Shown one piece after another: positions 20,308-28,874 of a stretch of 63,531 nucleotides of DNA. The stretch spans positions 5,711,217 through 5,774,747 of the forward strand of contig NZ_CP132480.1 in the NCBI RefSeq assembly GCF_030770395.1, given 5' to 3'. Made by a program: the position numbers and the translations under genes. This stretch comes from Telluria beijingensis (GTDB lineage Bacteria > Pseudomonadota > Gammaproteobacteria > Burkholderiales > Burkholderiaceae_D). Position 1 is the first letter of the stretch. Every line of letters begins with the position of its first letter. The notes under the pieces are model-generated. The model saw only the letters and a program-made list of their open reading frames with translations. It made no database searches and was not told the origin of the DNA.

Positions 20308-21699
20308 ATGACCGTCCGCACCCGTTTCGCTCCCAGCCCGACCGGCTACCTCCACCTCGGCGGCGCGCGCACCGCGCTGTATTCCTGGGCCTATGCCCGC
20401 CACTTCGGCGGCACCTTCATCCTGCGCATCGAGGATACCGACCTCGAACGCTCGACGCCCGAGGCGGTGCAGGCGATCCTGGACGGCATGAAGTGGCTGG
20501 GCCTGGAGCACGACGAAGGCCCGTTCTACCAGATGCAGCGCATGGACCGCTACCGCGAGGTGGTCAAGGGCATGCTGGACGCCGGCACTGCCTACCTGTG
20601 CTACTGCTCTCCCGAAGAAGTCGAGGCGATGCGCGAGCGCATGCGCGCGGCCGGCGAGAAGCCGCGCTACGACGGCACCTGGCGTCCTGAACCCGGCAAG
20701 ACCCTGCCCGCCGTGCCGGAAGGCGTCAAGCCGGTCGTCCGTTTCAAGAATCCGCTCGATGGCGAAGTGACCTGGGTCGACGTGGTCAAGGGTCCGATCA
20801 CGATCGGCAACAAGGAGCTGGACGACCTGGTCATCGCGCGTCCCGACGGCACCCCGACCTATAACTTCTGCGTCGCGGTCGACGACTGGGACATGCAGAT
20901 CACCCACGTGCTGCGCGGCGACGACCACGTGAACAATACCCCGCGCCAGATCAACATCCTGCGCGCGCTCGGCGCCGAGCTGCCGCAGTACGGCCACCTG
21001 CCGATGATCCTGGGCGCCGACGGCCAGAAGCTGTCCAAGCGCCACGGCGCGGTGAGCGTGATGGAATACCCGGAGCAGGGCTATCTGCCGGAAGCGATGT
21101 TGAACTACCTGGCGCGCCTGGGCTGGAGCCACGGCGACGATGAGATCTTCTCGATGCAGCAGTTCACCGAGTGGTTCAACCTGGAGCACCTGACCGCGTC
21201 GGCGGCGCAGTTCAATCCCGAAAAGCTGGGCTGGCTGAACAACCACTATATCAAGCAGACCGACAACGAACGCCTGGCGCAGCTGGCGCTCGCGAAGCTG
21301 GAACGCGACGGCGCGCGCTTCGACGGCGCCCCGGCCTTGCCGACCGTGCTGGGCCTGATGAAGGAGCGGGTCAACACGATCAACGAGCTGGCCGATGCGG
21401 CCATGCTGTTCTACCGCGATCCGCAACCGGATCCAGAGCTGCTGGCCCTGCACCTGACCGAGGCCGTGCGCGCCGCGCTGGCGACCTTCGCCGAACGCTG
21501 CGCCACGGTGGAGTGGAACAAGGCGGCGCTGGCGGCCATGATGAAGGAAGTGCTGGCCGCCCACAGCCTCAAGATGCCGCAACTGGCCATGCCGCTGCGC
21601 CTGCTGTTGACGGGCCAGCTGCAGACGCCGGCGATCGACGCGGTGCTGGAGCTGTTCGGCCGCGAGGTCGTGCTGGCGCGGGTGCAGAAGGGGCTGTAA
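20308..21699 (+). CDS. gltX: Glutamyl-tRNA synthetase
   Basis: Charges tRNA-Glu with glutamate. The 463-residue class I synthetase has the HIGH-type signature as H-L-G-G ([20 protein letters not shown]), the [13 protein letters not shown] segment and the KMSKS-type loop KLSKRHG with K241. Length matches bacterial GltX. ATG at 20308 is chosen over an in-frame TTG 12 bases earlier because the conserved N-terminus [11 protein letters not shown] follows directly. An amplified tRNA-Glu array lies only ~450 bases downstream, so synthetase and substrate genes are neighbours. Confidence 0.97.
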   Translation: MTVRTRFAPSPTGYLHLGGARTALYSWAYARHFGGTFILRIEDTDLERSTPEAVQAILDGMKWLGLEHDEGPFYQMQRMDRYREVVKGMLDAGTAYLCYCSPEEVEAMRERMRAAGEKPRYDGTWRPEPGKTLPAVPEGVKPVVRFKNPLDGEVTWVDVVKGPITIGNKELDDLVIARPDGTPTYNFCVAVDDWDMQITHVLRGDDHVNNTPRQINILRALGAELPQYGHLPMILGADGQKLSKRHGAVSVMEYPEQGYLPEAMLNYLARLGWSHGDDEIFSMQQFTEWFNLEHLTASAAQFNPEKLGWLNNHYIKQTDNERLAQLALAKLERDGARFDGAPALPTVLGLMKERVNTINELADAAMLFYRDPQPDPELLALHLTEAVRAALATFAERCATVEWNKAALAAMMKEVLAAHSLKMPQLAMPLRLLLTGQLQTPAIDAVLELFGREVVLARVQKGL

Positions 21700-21725
21700 T
21701 TCGGAGGTCGTGAGTGATGTGTAGC

Positions 21726-21827
21726 GTGGACGGCTTCGCCGTCCACGCGGTGATAGTTATCGGCTCCGCTTTCGCGCCGGATGATCTGGCTGCCAACCAT
21801 CACCGCGTGGACGGCAGAGCCGTCCAC
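21726..21827. repeat. Palindromic doublet, family A
   Basis: Two hairpins with core gtggacggcttcgccgtccac and gtggacggcagagccgtccac-type stems, placed in inverted orientation (cacgcggtgat ... atcaccgcgtg) with 102 bp from first to last stem base. It fills most of the 323-bp gene-free stretch between gltX and the tRNA array. A second copy of the same 102-bp length, interrupted by an insertion, is at 40712-40990. Confidence 0.75.
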
Positions 21828-21974
21828 CCCACCACCGCGTAGAGTGATTCGATCCAGTGGACCGAATCACGAGCCGTCCATCGAAATGTAGATGAACACG
21901 GTATAGACGTTTAAAGCGTCTAAGCAATATATCGGCCGCCAAATGAAGTCCTGCACAAACGCTAAAAACGGACT

Positions 21975-22003
21975 TTGCGAAATGCAAGGTCGTCCTATAT
22001 AAT
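21975..22003 (+). promoter_or_regulatory. Sigma70 promoter for the tRNA array
   Basis: TTGCGA at 21975-21980 and a perfect TATAAT at 21998-22003 with 17-base spacing, followed by a G+C-rich discriminator. The first tRNA begins 20 bases after the -10 box. Confidence 0.7.
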
Positions 22004-22022
22004 GCTCGCACTTCAGCGCTGC

Positions 22023-22098
<76 letters not shown>

Positions 22099-22154
22099 AC
22101 TCTGAAGTGGCAGTAAGGTAGTAGAGCAGTAAAAGCAGCAAACGGTTGTTCCCG

Positions 22155-22230
22155 GTCCCTATCGTCTAGAGGCCTAGGACATCACCCTTTCACGGTGAGT
22201 ACCGGGGTTCGAATCCCCGTGGGGACGCCA
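22155..22230 (+). tRNA. tRNA-Glu (TTC), copy 1
   Basis: 76 bases with encoded CCA. Acceptor GTCCCTA/TGGGGAC, anticodon loop CTTTCAC, T stem CGGGG/CCCCG. This copy and copy 2 begin GTCCCTA, whereas copies 3-6 begin GTCCCCA. Confidence 0.95.
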
Positions 22231-22317
22231 GGTAACTGGCAAGGATGACCGGACGAAGGCAGCGCAAGCGGCACTAGTCGAAGCAGTAGCAGTGTAGTAA
22301 AATGTTGTTTTCTCGTA

Positions 22318-22393
<76 letters not shown>

Positions 22394-22430
22394 CGATGGA
22401 AAACAGCAAGCAGTTTTGGAAGTTACTAGG

Positions 22431-22506
22431 GTCCCTATCGTCTAGAGGCCTAGGACATCACCCTTTCACGGTGAGTACCGGGGTTCGATTCCCCGTGGGG
22501 ACGCCA
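22431..22506 (+). tRNA. tRNA-Glu (TTC), copy 2
   Basis: As copy 1 except TTCGATT in the T loop instead of TTCGAAT. It opens the 150-bp tandem unit that continues through copies 3-5. Confidence 0.95.
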
Positions 22507-22580
22507 AGAATTTGGCAATGCGCCGCCCCAGCGGCGGCGCATGCAAGGTAGTCGGTAGTTTAAGGGTTGGGCAGGTTTAG

Positions 22581-22656
22581 GTCCCCATCGTCTAGAGGCC
22601 TAGGACATCACCCTTTCACGGTGAGTACCGGGGTTCGAATCCCCGTGGGGACGCCA
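22581..22656 (+). tRNA. tRNA-Glu (TTC), copy 3
   Basis: 76 bases, acceptor GTCCCCA with improved pairing to TGGGGAC at position 6. Spacer before and after is the same 74-base sequence with few changes. Confidence 0.95.
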
Positions 22657-22730
22657 AGAATTTGGCAATGCGCCGCGCCAGCGGCGGCGCATGCAAGGTA
22701 GTCGGTAGTTTAAGTTTTGTGCAGTTTTAG

Positions 22731-22805
22731 GTCCCCATCGTCTAGAGGCCTAGGACATCACCCTTTCACGGTGAGTACGGGGTTCGAATCCCCGTGGGGA
22801 CGCCA
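22731..22805 (+). tRNA. tRNA-Glu (TTC), copy 4, one base shorter
   Basis: 75 bases. One C is missing in the variable loop (agta before the T stem instead of agtac); all stems and the anticodon are intact. A four-base variable loop is still within class I tRNA limits, so it may function, but it is the only divergent copy. Confidence 0.88.
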
Positions 22806-22879
22806 AGAATTTGGCACTGCGCCGCGCCAGCGGCGGCGCATGCAAGGGAGTCGGTAGTTTAAGTTTTGTGCAGTTTTAG

Positions 22880-22955
22880 GTCCCCATCGTCTAGAGGCCT
22901 AGGACATCACCCTTTCACGGTGAGTACCGGGGTTCGAATCCCCGTGGGGACGCCA
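22880..22955 (+). tRNA. tRNA-Glu (TTC), copy 5
   Basis: 76 bases, identical to copy 3. It ends the tandem block; a terminator hairpin follows within 5 bases. Confidence 0.95.
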
Positions 22956-22959
22956 GCTT

Positions 22960-23008
22960 AAAACCGGAGTAGACCAACGCGCATGCGCGGAGAGGTGCTC
23001 CGGTTTTT
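22960..23008 (+). terminator. Rho-independent terminator after tRNA-Glu copy 5
   Basis: aaaaccggag pairs with ctccggttttt across a loop that itself contains cgcgcatgcgcg. It suggests the sixth Glu gene has its own start or depends on read-through. Confidence 0.75.
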
Positions 23009-23080
23009 CTATTGTGCTGGTATATTCAGGCCATACGGCTTGAGCGGTTCGGCAGTAAAGTAGCAGCAATACAGTTTTAG

Positions 23081-23156
23081 GTCCCCATCGTCTAGAGGCC
23101 TAGGACATCACCCTTTCACGGTGAGTACCGGGGTTCGAATCCCCGTGGGGACGCCA
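23081..23156 (+). tRNA. tRNA-Glu (TTC), copy 6
   Basis: 76 bases, identical to copies 3 and 5, but outside the tandem block with a different 5' spacer. Confidence 0.95.
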
Positions 23157-23163
23157 GACAGAA

Positions 23164-23203
23164 AGCCGGAGCCGGCCACGCGAGTGGGGCTCCGGTTTTT
23201 TTT
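23164..23203 (+). terminator. Rho-independent terminator after tRNA-Glu copy 6
   Basis: agccggagcc pairs with ggctccggtt and is followed by a run of eight T. It ends the array and faces the convergent peptidase gene. Confidence 0.85.
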
Positions 23204-23252
23204 GTTCTGCGCGTCCGTGCCGCGCATCCTTTGTCATGGATGCCGGCCGCCG

Positions 23253-25202
23253 TCACCATCCGGAAGGCCGCAATCCGCCAAATGGATACTGCATGGCGAC
23301 TGCCTGTCCAGGCGCGTTCGTGCCGGCTGGTCCCGTGCCAACGCCCATCCCCATCCCCATCCCCATGCGCGCCCCATCGCCCAGCGCCGCGGCAAACATG
23401 CCTGCCGGAATGCCGAACCCGGCGCTCACAGCCTGCCACGCCATTCCAGGCTGCGCCACCGGCAAGCCCAGCGCCACCAGGGCATCCGGCAAGCCGTAGC
23501 CGATCCGGTTCGGATCGCTCAGCGTGACGGGACGCGCGCTCATGCGCAAGACTTGGAACAGGCGCTCGACCCGTTCTGGCGAGCGCGGCAGCGCCATGGA
23601 CTGGAATTCGGGCCGGTGCGCCAGCACCAGGGCGGCCAGGCCGGTGACGTGGGGCGCTGCCATCGAGGTGCCGTCCCAGGCCGCGAAGTTATTGGGCGGC
23701 ACCGACGACACCACGGCCACGCCCGGTGCGCAAACGTCGACCTGCGGACCGAAGCAGCTGAACCTGGCCGTGAAGTAGCCTTGCATATCGACGTCGCTAC
23801 CGATGGTTTCGGCGTGATAGCTATCTGGCGGAAACTCCCCGATCTTGCCGATCGCCGCCACCGCCAGCACGTGCGGCGACGATCCCGGGTACTGGACGGC
23901 CGCGGCCGAGTTGCCGGCGGCGGCGATGCAGGCGACGCCGGCCTGCTTGGCGCGCACGATCTGCCGCTCCAGCGCCTCGGAAGGCGAGGATCCGCCCAGG
24001 CTCATGTTGACGACGTCGATGCCTTGCTCGATGCAGTATTCGAGCGCATCGATCAGCTGGCTGACCTGGCCGCCGGGGAACAGCTTGCAGACGTGGATCT
24101 CGGCCTCGGGCGCGAAGCCGCGGATGCCCCAGGCCGGATCGGCCGCTGCGATCACGCCCGCGCAGTGCGAGCCGTGTCCGAGCGTATCGACGTTCCAGGT
24201 GGAGCGGTCGACTTTCTTGTTGATGACGTCGAAGCCGGCGCGGATCTGGTTGAGGTTGTCGTGCGTGGTGGCGGCGCCGGAATCGATGACGGCAACCTTG
24301 ACGCCGCGGCCGCGGAATTGCTGCGGCACCTGGTCGAGCCGCATGGCGCGCGCGCCCCAGCCCATGGCGGACTGCTGCGGCATGCCGCGCAGCGCCGGCC
24401 AGTCGGCCAGCGGACGCAGCATGACGACGTTCGGTTCGTCCAGGCTCAGGTCGGGGTCGCGCTGGTAGAGGCTCCAGTAATCGGTGCGCGGCTTGACGTA
24501 GAGGCCGCTGATCGTGTGCGCATCTTCGCCGTACAGGCGCAGGCGGGCGACGCCGTCCGGCCCGGTGACGGCCGTACTGGGCAGTGCGCCGCCGAACAGC
24601 GAGACCTCGACCTCGGGCAGCGGCGCGCCGCCGCTGCCGACCACGGCCAGCAACAGCTCGGCCTGCGGCCCCTGGTAGGGCGTCAGCGAACTGACCAGGT
24701 CGGGGCGGCGCAGCATCGGGTCGAGCAGTTCGAGGTGCTGGTCGCGCTCGACCAGCAACTGGCCCTGGCCGCGCTGCAGCAGTTCGCCGGCTTTCTGGTC
24801 GGTCATGCGCGCCACCACGACGCCATCGGTCGCGTCGCCCATGGACGCGGGGCCGAAGCCGGCCGGCGCCATGCCGCCGCGGGTGGCGATGGTGTCGACC
24901 ACGTCGATGTCGGGCAGGGCGTTCAGCGCCTGCTGCACGGCCGACAGGCCCAGCGGAGCGGCCCAGCTGCTGACGCCGAAGGCGCCGCCGGGCGCCGTGC
25001 GCGGAGCGACCAGGTACTTCTTCTTGCGCTCGGCGACGGGGCGGCCGCGCGCGATGGCGGCGGCGCTGGCGGCGGCGCTATCCGCGCCGCTGTCCCTGGC
25101 GCCCTCGGCCGCGGTGCGCTTGCTCCCGTTGCCGCCGGTGGCAGGGGTGGCGTCGGGCGTCTCCTGGGCTTCGCCGGCGGCGCTTTTCGTATGTTTTGGC
25201 AT
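23253..25202 (-). CDS. S8 family serine peptidase (subtilisin-like), no signal peptide
   Basis: A 649-residue protease. The triad and oxyanion residues are intact: D307 (VKVAVIDSG), H343 (LGHGSHCAGV), N431 (AAGNSA) and S513 (DGTSMAAPHV). The N-terminus is hydrophilic (Lys/Ala/Ser-rich) with no export signal. Residues ~60-160 resemble an I9-type prodomain (KKYLVAPRT ... LLVERDQHLEL), and ~180-245 look like a carboxypeptidase-regulatory/Ig-like domain (EVEVSLFGGALPSTAVTGPDG). The C-terminus ends with a Met-Gly repeat and PFGGLRPSGW. It is the third gene of a reverse cassette, 24 bases after the small I9-like gene. Probably intracellular or exported by a non-Sec route; substrate unknown. Confidence 0.88.
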   Translation of the reverse strand: MPKHTKSAAGEAQETPDATPATGGNGSKRTAAEGARDSGADSAAASAAAIARGRPVAERKKKYLVAPRTAPGGAFGVSSWAAPLGLSAVQQALNALPDIDVVDTIATRGGMAPAGFGPASMGDATDGVVVARMTDQKAGELLQRGQGQLLVERDQHLELLDPMLRRPDLVSSLTPYQGPQAELLLAVVGSGGAPLPEVEVSLFGGALPSTAVTGPDGVARLRLYGEDAHTISGLYVKPRTDYWSLYQRDPDLSLDEPNVVMLRPLADWPALRGMPQQSAMGWGARAMRLDQVPQQFRGRGVKVAVIDSGAATTHDNLNQIRAGFDVINKKVDRSTWNVDTLGHGSHCAGVIAAADPAWGIRGFAPEAEIHVCKLFPGGQVSQLIDALEYCIEQGIDVVNMSLGGSSPSEALERQIVRAKQAGVACIAAAGNSAAAVQYPGSSPHVLAVAAIGKIGEFPPDSYHAETIGSDVDMQGYFTARFSCFGPQVDVCAPGVAVVSSVPPNNFAAWDGTSMAAPHVTGLAALVLAHRPEFQSMALPRSPERVERLFQVLRMSARPVTLSDPNRIGYGLPDALVALGLPVAQPGMAWQAVSAGFGIPAGMFAAALGDGARMGMGMGMGVGTGPAGTNAPGQAVAMQYPFGGLRPSGW

Positions 25203-25226
25203 ATCGTGTCCTTTGCCCGGAGCCGC

Positions 25227-25481
25227 TCAGTCGTAGAGCGACAGCGGCTGGTCCGGTTCGATCGTTAACTGGTGAAGGGTCTGTTGCCGCAGCCGCTCGG
25301 CGGTCGGCGCGTCGGTCTCGACGACGGCCGTGTGCGGCGGCCCGGACGAGGGGCCGATGATGTCGACCAGCTGCACGCCGGGTTCGGCGCCCAGGGTCGA
25401 GAGAAATTGGGCAAGCGCGTTGTCGTCGCTGGCGGCGCGCACGATGTAGCGGCCGAGCGTGGGAGGCAGGGATGCCGGCAT
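25227..25481 (-). CDS. Free-standing I9-like (subtilisin propeptide/inhibitor) protein
   Basis: 84 residues with the pattern of a peptidase inhibitor I9 domain: N-terminal strand GRYIVRAASDD, helix ALAQFLSTLG, strand VQLVDIIG, a second helix PTAERLRQQT and the closing strand TIEPDQPLSL. Start ATG at 25481 has AGGAG 7 bases upstream. No signal peptide. Position directly ahead of the S8 gene suggests a trans-acting folding chaperone or inhibitor of that enzyme; this is inferred from fold pattern and order. Confidence 0.6.
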   Translation of the reverse strand: MPASLPPTLGRYIVRAASDDNALAQFLSTLGAEPGVQLVDIIGPSSGPPHTAVVETDAPTAERLRQQTLHQLTIEPDQPLSLYD

Positions 25482-25551
25482 GGCGGAGCTCCTGAATGCC
25501 GGCCACCGCTGGTGTGTGCCAGGCAGCGGCCGGCAGGTGATCGGTTAGCGA

Positions 25552-26469
25552 TTAGTGCACGGTTTGCTGGCCGCCGAACTGCTGCTGCCCGCCATACGGT
25601 AATGGCTGGCCCCCATATTGCTGCTGGCTATACGGATCGACCGACAGCGGCACGTAGCGGCCCAGATGGCTGGCGACATTGCCGATCGCGGCGCCCAGGC
25701 CCTGGTTGCCGAGTTGCTCGCCGATGAAGCCGCCGACCGGACGCGCGTATTGGGTGATGGCGTTGCCGATCCAGCCCTGCGGCGCCATCTGACCCTGCTG
25801 GCCGCCTTGCTGGGCCACCTGTTGCAGCACCGCCTGCTGTTGCTGGACTTGCTGCAACATCTGCTGCAGCTGCTGTTGCAGGACTTGCAGCTGCTGCAGC
25901 TGTGCCAGCGGCGACGGCTGCTGCTGCAGGGCTTGCTGCGGGTCTTGCGCCTCGGCGCCGAACGGCACCAGGCGGCCGAACCTGGAGCCTTCGCTGATGA
26001 TGTTGCCCAGCGTGCGGTTGCCGGTCAGGCTGCCGACCAGGGCGCCGGCGGGCTTGCCGATCGTGCTGATCAGGTTGCCGAAGAAGCCGCCTTGCGGGGT
26101 CAGCTGGCCTTGCTGTTGCAGCTGCTGTTGTTGCAGCTGTTGTTGCTGCAGCTGCTGCAATTGCTGGAGCTGCTGCAATTGCTGGAGCTGCTGCAGTTGC
26201 TGCAACTGCTGCATCTGTTGCGGATCGAACTGCTGTCCGCCCAGGCCACCCGATGGATCGGCCGACAATGGCGACATGCTGCCCAGAAGACCGCCGGCCG
26301 CTTCGCCGATGCGGCCGCCCAGGCCCAGGTTATTGAACAGCCCACCGATGCCGCGCCCGATCAGGCCGCCCAATGGCCCGCCGAAAGCGCCGCCAAACAG
26401 GCCTTGCGGTGCGAACTGTTGCGGTACGAATGGTTGTGCGCCATAGCCTGCTTGTTGATACTCGTTCAT
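25552..26469 (-). CDS. Glutamine-rich protein with three glycine-zipper-like modules
   Basis: 305 residues, family not recognised. Three imperfect ~50-residue modules (about residues 23-72, 127-177, 232-279) share hydrophobic Gly-rich sequence, the pattern LG-x-x-I before a G-R turn, and a P-(4)-x-DP ending (MSPLSADP, LVPFGAEAQDP, YVPLSVDP). They are separated by Gln/Leu-rich linkers, the first with seven QQL triplets. The start ATG at 26469 has a very strong ribosome binding site (ggaggagtt), implying high expression. The modules could insert in or coat a membrane, or polymerise; no signal peptide is seen. First gene of the cassette with the I9-like and S8 genes. Confidence 0.65.
   Translation of the reverse strand: MNEYQQAGYGAQPFVPQQFAPQGLFGGAFGGPLGGLIGRGIGGLFNNLGLGGRIGEAAGGLLGSMSPLSADPSGGLGGQQFDPQQMQQLQQLQQLQQLQQLQQLQQLQQQQLQQQQLQQQGQLTPQGGFFGNLISTIGKPAGALVGSLTGNRTLGNIISEGSRFGRLVPFGAEAQDPQQALQQQPSPLAQLQQLQVLQQQLQQMLQQVQQQQAVLQQVAQQGGQQGQMAPQGWIGNAITQYARPVGGFIGEQLGNQGLGAAIGNVASHLGRYVPLSVDPYSQQQYGGQPLPYGGQQQFGGQQTVH
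26131..26217 (-). repeat. QQL-coding low-complexity tract
   Basis: Near-perfect 9- and 18-base repeats (ttgctgcag/ttgctggag units on the + strand) inside the glutamine-rich gene, coding for successive Gln-Gln-Leu triplets. Prone to length change by slippage without frameshift. Confidence 0.7.
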
Positions 26470-26830
26470 GGTAACTCCTCCAGGTAGTCGGCCGAGTCGC
26501 GCCAGGCAGGAAACGCTTGGCGCCTGCCGCGATCGGCCGTGTTCACATGGTTCGCGCCAGGGTTGGGCCGGCGGCGCGACGCTAAGGGCAGGAAGGGCTG
26601 CCATCGAGGCCGCCTTCCCTGCAGGTAGGCGTTCGACCGGGCGCCGCCGGCGAAGTTTTTGCCTCCTGGCGGTCGAGGCGCGCTTTACTTTTGCTTATTG
26701 CGGTATCGCAGACGCGTGCCAGAAAGAGCGGTATTTCTTCGCGGCTTACACTGTGTTCGTAGAAATTTATTGGATGGCGGTAGAATGACGGCCCCTGCCA
26801 TCTTGGGTCCCGACCGGCCTTTCCCGCACC
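26470..26830. other. Gene-free divergent intergenic region
   Basis: 361 bases between the glutamine-rich gene (reverse) and earP (forward). It must hold both promoters. A TAGAAT box at 26781-26786 fits the earP -10 position; no convincing -35 partner is seen. No RNA gene or repeat was recognised. Confidence 0.5.
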
Positions 26831-28006
26831 ATGCTCCTCAACGCTTCCGCGCCGTCGCTGGCCATCTTCTGCAAGGTCGTCGACAACTACGGCGACATCG
26901 GCATCTGCTGGCGCCTGGCGCGCCAGCTGTGCCACGAGCACGGCTTCGCGGTCACGCTGTGGGTGGACGACCTGGCGAGTTTTCGGCGCATCTGCCCGGA
27001 CGTCGATCCGCAGGCCGCGCGGCAAGTGGTGCAGGGCGTCGCCGTGCGCCACTGGCAGGGCCAGGACGGCGTCTACACCGCGGCCGACATCCCCGACACC
27101 GTCATCGAGTTCTTCGGCTGCGAGCTGCCGCCGTCCTGGGTCGAGGCGATGGCGGCGCGCACCCCGCGTCCGGTGTGGATCAACTACGAAGGCTTGACGG
27201 CCGAGGACTGGGTCGAGGGCTGCCACCGGCTGCCGTCGATGCACCCGCAGCTGAAGCTGACCAAGCATTTCTTCTTTCCCGGATTTAACGAGCGCACCGG
27301 CGGCCTGTTGCGCGAGGCCGGCCTCGACGCGCGCCGCCAGGCCTTCCAGCAGGATCCGGCCCAGGCCGCCGCCTTCCTCGGACGCTTCGGCGTGCCGCCG
27401 CAAGAAGCGGCGTACCGCAAGGTGTCGCTGTTCTGCTATCCGGAGGCGCCGGTGGCCGAGCTGTTGCGGGCCTGGGAAGCGGACGCGACGCCGACCCTGT
27501 GCCTGGTGCCCGAAGGCGTGGCGCGCGCCCAGGTCGAGGCCTTCCTCGGCGTCCCGGCGCTGGCGGGCGGGCACGCCTCCCGCGGCAGTCTCGCGCTGCG
27601 GGTGCTGCCCTTCGTGCCGCAGCCGGATTACGACCTGCTGCTGTGGGCCTGCGACCTCAACTTCGTGCGCGGCGAGGATTCCTGGGTGCGCGCGCAATGG
27701 GCCGAGCGTCCATTCGTGTGGCACATCTATCCGCAGGATGAACACCTGCACCACAAGAAGCTGCGCGCTTTCCTCCAGGTCTATGCGCAGGACTTGCCGG
27801 CACTGCAGGCCTTCATGCTCGGCTGGAATGGTGCGCAGGCAGTCGGCGACTGGGGGGCAGCCTGGAGGGCACTGGAAGCCGAGTTGCCGCGCATCGCGGC
27901 CCGCGCCGACGCGTGGCGCGAGCAGGTGACGGCGCATGGCGATTTGGCGACGAAGCTGCGCGATTTCGTGTGCGAGCTGGGGCAGGCCCAGGAAAACCGA
28001 GTATAA
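26831..28006 (+). CDS. earP: EF-P arginine rhamnosyltransferase EarP
   Basis: Transfers rhamnose from dTDP-L-rhamnose to Arg32 of elongation factor P, needed to rescue ribosomes at polyproline. The 391-residue product has the EarP opening IFCKVVDNYGDIGICWRLARQL and the conserved C-terminal stretch LNFVRGEDSWVRAQWA with FVWHIYPQ. It is followed by efp after 108 bases, the standard EarP arrangement. Confidence 0.95.
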   Translation: MLLNASAPSLAIFCKVVDNYGDIGICWRLARQLCHEHGFAVTLWVDDLASFRRICPDVDPQAARQVVQGVAVRHWQGQDGVYTAADIPDTVIEFFGCELPPSWVEAMAARTPRPVWINYEGLTAEDWVEGCHRLPSMHPQLKLTKHFFFPGFNERTGGLLREAGLDARRQAFQQDPAQAAAFLGRFGVPPQEAAYRKVSLFCYPEAPVAELLRAWEADATPTLCLVPEGVARAQVEAFLGVPALAGGHASRGSLALRVLPFVPQPDYDLLLWACDLNFVRGEDSWVRAQWAERPFVWHIYPQDEHLHHKKLRAFLQVYAQDLPALQAFMLGWNGAQAVGDWGAAWRALEAELPRIAARADAWREQVTAHGDLATKLRDFVCELGQAQENRV

Positions 28007-28114
28007 TAGCCGGTTAGTTTCTTACGGATTCCGACGATCAAACGCAGGTTCCGAGGCCTTCGGCCCACCAGCCCGCGATGATTTAATGCAACTATCTTTT
28101 TACGTAAAATACCT

Positions 28115-28690
28115 ATGAAACCCGCAAAAGAAATTCGTGTTGGCAACATCATCATGGTCGATGAAAAGCCGTTCATCGTGCTGCGTTCCGACGTCAATGG
28201 CTCGAGCCGCACGGGCTTCACCTACAAGTGGAAGATGAAGAATCTTCTGACCAACGCTCCACTGGAAAACGTGTTCCGCGGCGACGACAAGTTCGACGTG
28301 GTCGTGCTGGACAAGAAGCCGGTTACCTACTCGTACTTCGCCGACCCGCTGTACGTCTTCATGGACGCCGACTACGAACAGTTCGAGATCGAAGAAGAAA
28401 ACCTGGGCGATGCGCTGCACTACCTGAAAGACGGTATGGAATGCGAAGCGGTGTTCTACGACGGTAAGGCCATCTCGGTCGAACTGCCGACCATCATCGC
28501 ACGCCAGATCGTGTACTCGGAACCGGCCGTCAAGGGCAATACTTCGGGCAACGTCCTGAAAGAAGCCAAGCTGGAAAACGCGATCGAAGCCCACCAGCAC
28601 ACCATCATGGTGCCGCTGTTTGTCAGCCAGGACGACACCATCGAGATCGATACCCGTACCAACGAGTACAAGAAAGTCGTGCGTAACTAA
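28115..28690 (+). CDS. efp: Elongation factor P, rhamnosyl-arginine type
   Basis: Promotes peptide-bond formation at proline stretches. The 191-residue protein has the KOW-like domain I with R32 at the tip of its loop (NGSSRTGF), the residue modified by EarP, and the signature [24 protein letters not shown] with C-terminal [12 protein letters not shown]. Arg instead of Lys at the tip agrees with the upstream earP. A strong terminator follows. Confidence 0.96.
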   Translation: MKPAKEIRVGNIIMVDEKPFIVLRSDVNGSSRTGFTYKWKMKNLLTNAPLENVFRGDDKFDVVVLDKKPVTYSYFADPLYVFMDADYEQFEIEEENLGDALHYLKDGMECEAVFYDGKAISVELPTIIARQIVYSEPAVKGNTSGNVLKEAKLENAIEAHQHTIMVPLFVSQDDTIEIDTRTNEYKKVVRN

Positions 28691-28705
28691 GCACTGGCTG
28701 TTCAA

Positions 28706-28736
28706 GAAAAAACGCTGCCTCGGCAGCGTTTTTTTT
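28706..28736 (+). terminator. Rho-independent terminator of efp
   Basis: aacgctgcc/ggcagcgtt stem with a 2-base loop, flanked by A and T runs, 16 bases after the efp stop. Confidence 0.92.
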
Positions 28737-28760
28737 GCGCCCTGCAGGGTGCAAGTTTAT

Positions 28761-28851
28761 CCCCGCGAAGGCGGGGATCCAAGTTTCTCGTGCAACCACT
28801 TACATCGAATGATGTGGTCTACGCATGACTTGGGTCCCCGCCTTCGCGGGG
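28761..28851. repeat. Palindromic doublet, family C
   Basis: ccccgcgaaggcgggg...aagttt and its inverted partner acttgggtccccgccttcgcgg lie about 90 bases apart end to end. Each half is itself a hairpin. The doublet sits between the efp terminator and the ilvD stop codon. Confidence 0.75.
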
Positions 28852-28874
28852 ACGACGTGGAGGACGCGCGGGCT

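Larger units (their letters stand above)
22431..22955 (+). repeat. Tandem 150-bp tRNA-Glu unit, 3.5 copies
   Basis: tRNA (76 or 75 bases) plus a 74-base spacer repeats at 22431, 22581, 22731 and 22880. Each spacer contains the hairpin tgcgccgc/gcggcgca, a probable processing signal, and ends in a T-rich stretch before the next tRNA. Confidence 0.9.

Noticed and set aside
22431..22955. CRISPR array, because of regular repeats
   Set aside because: The repeat is a tRNA gene with all arms and CCA, and the spacers are copies of one another rather than unique.
26100..26220. CRISPR-like or satellite array in ttgctgcag repeats
   Set aside because: The repeats are in frame and code for QQL triplets inside a gene with a good start.
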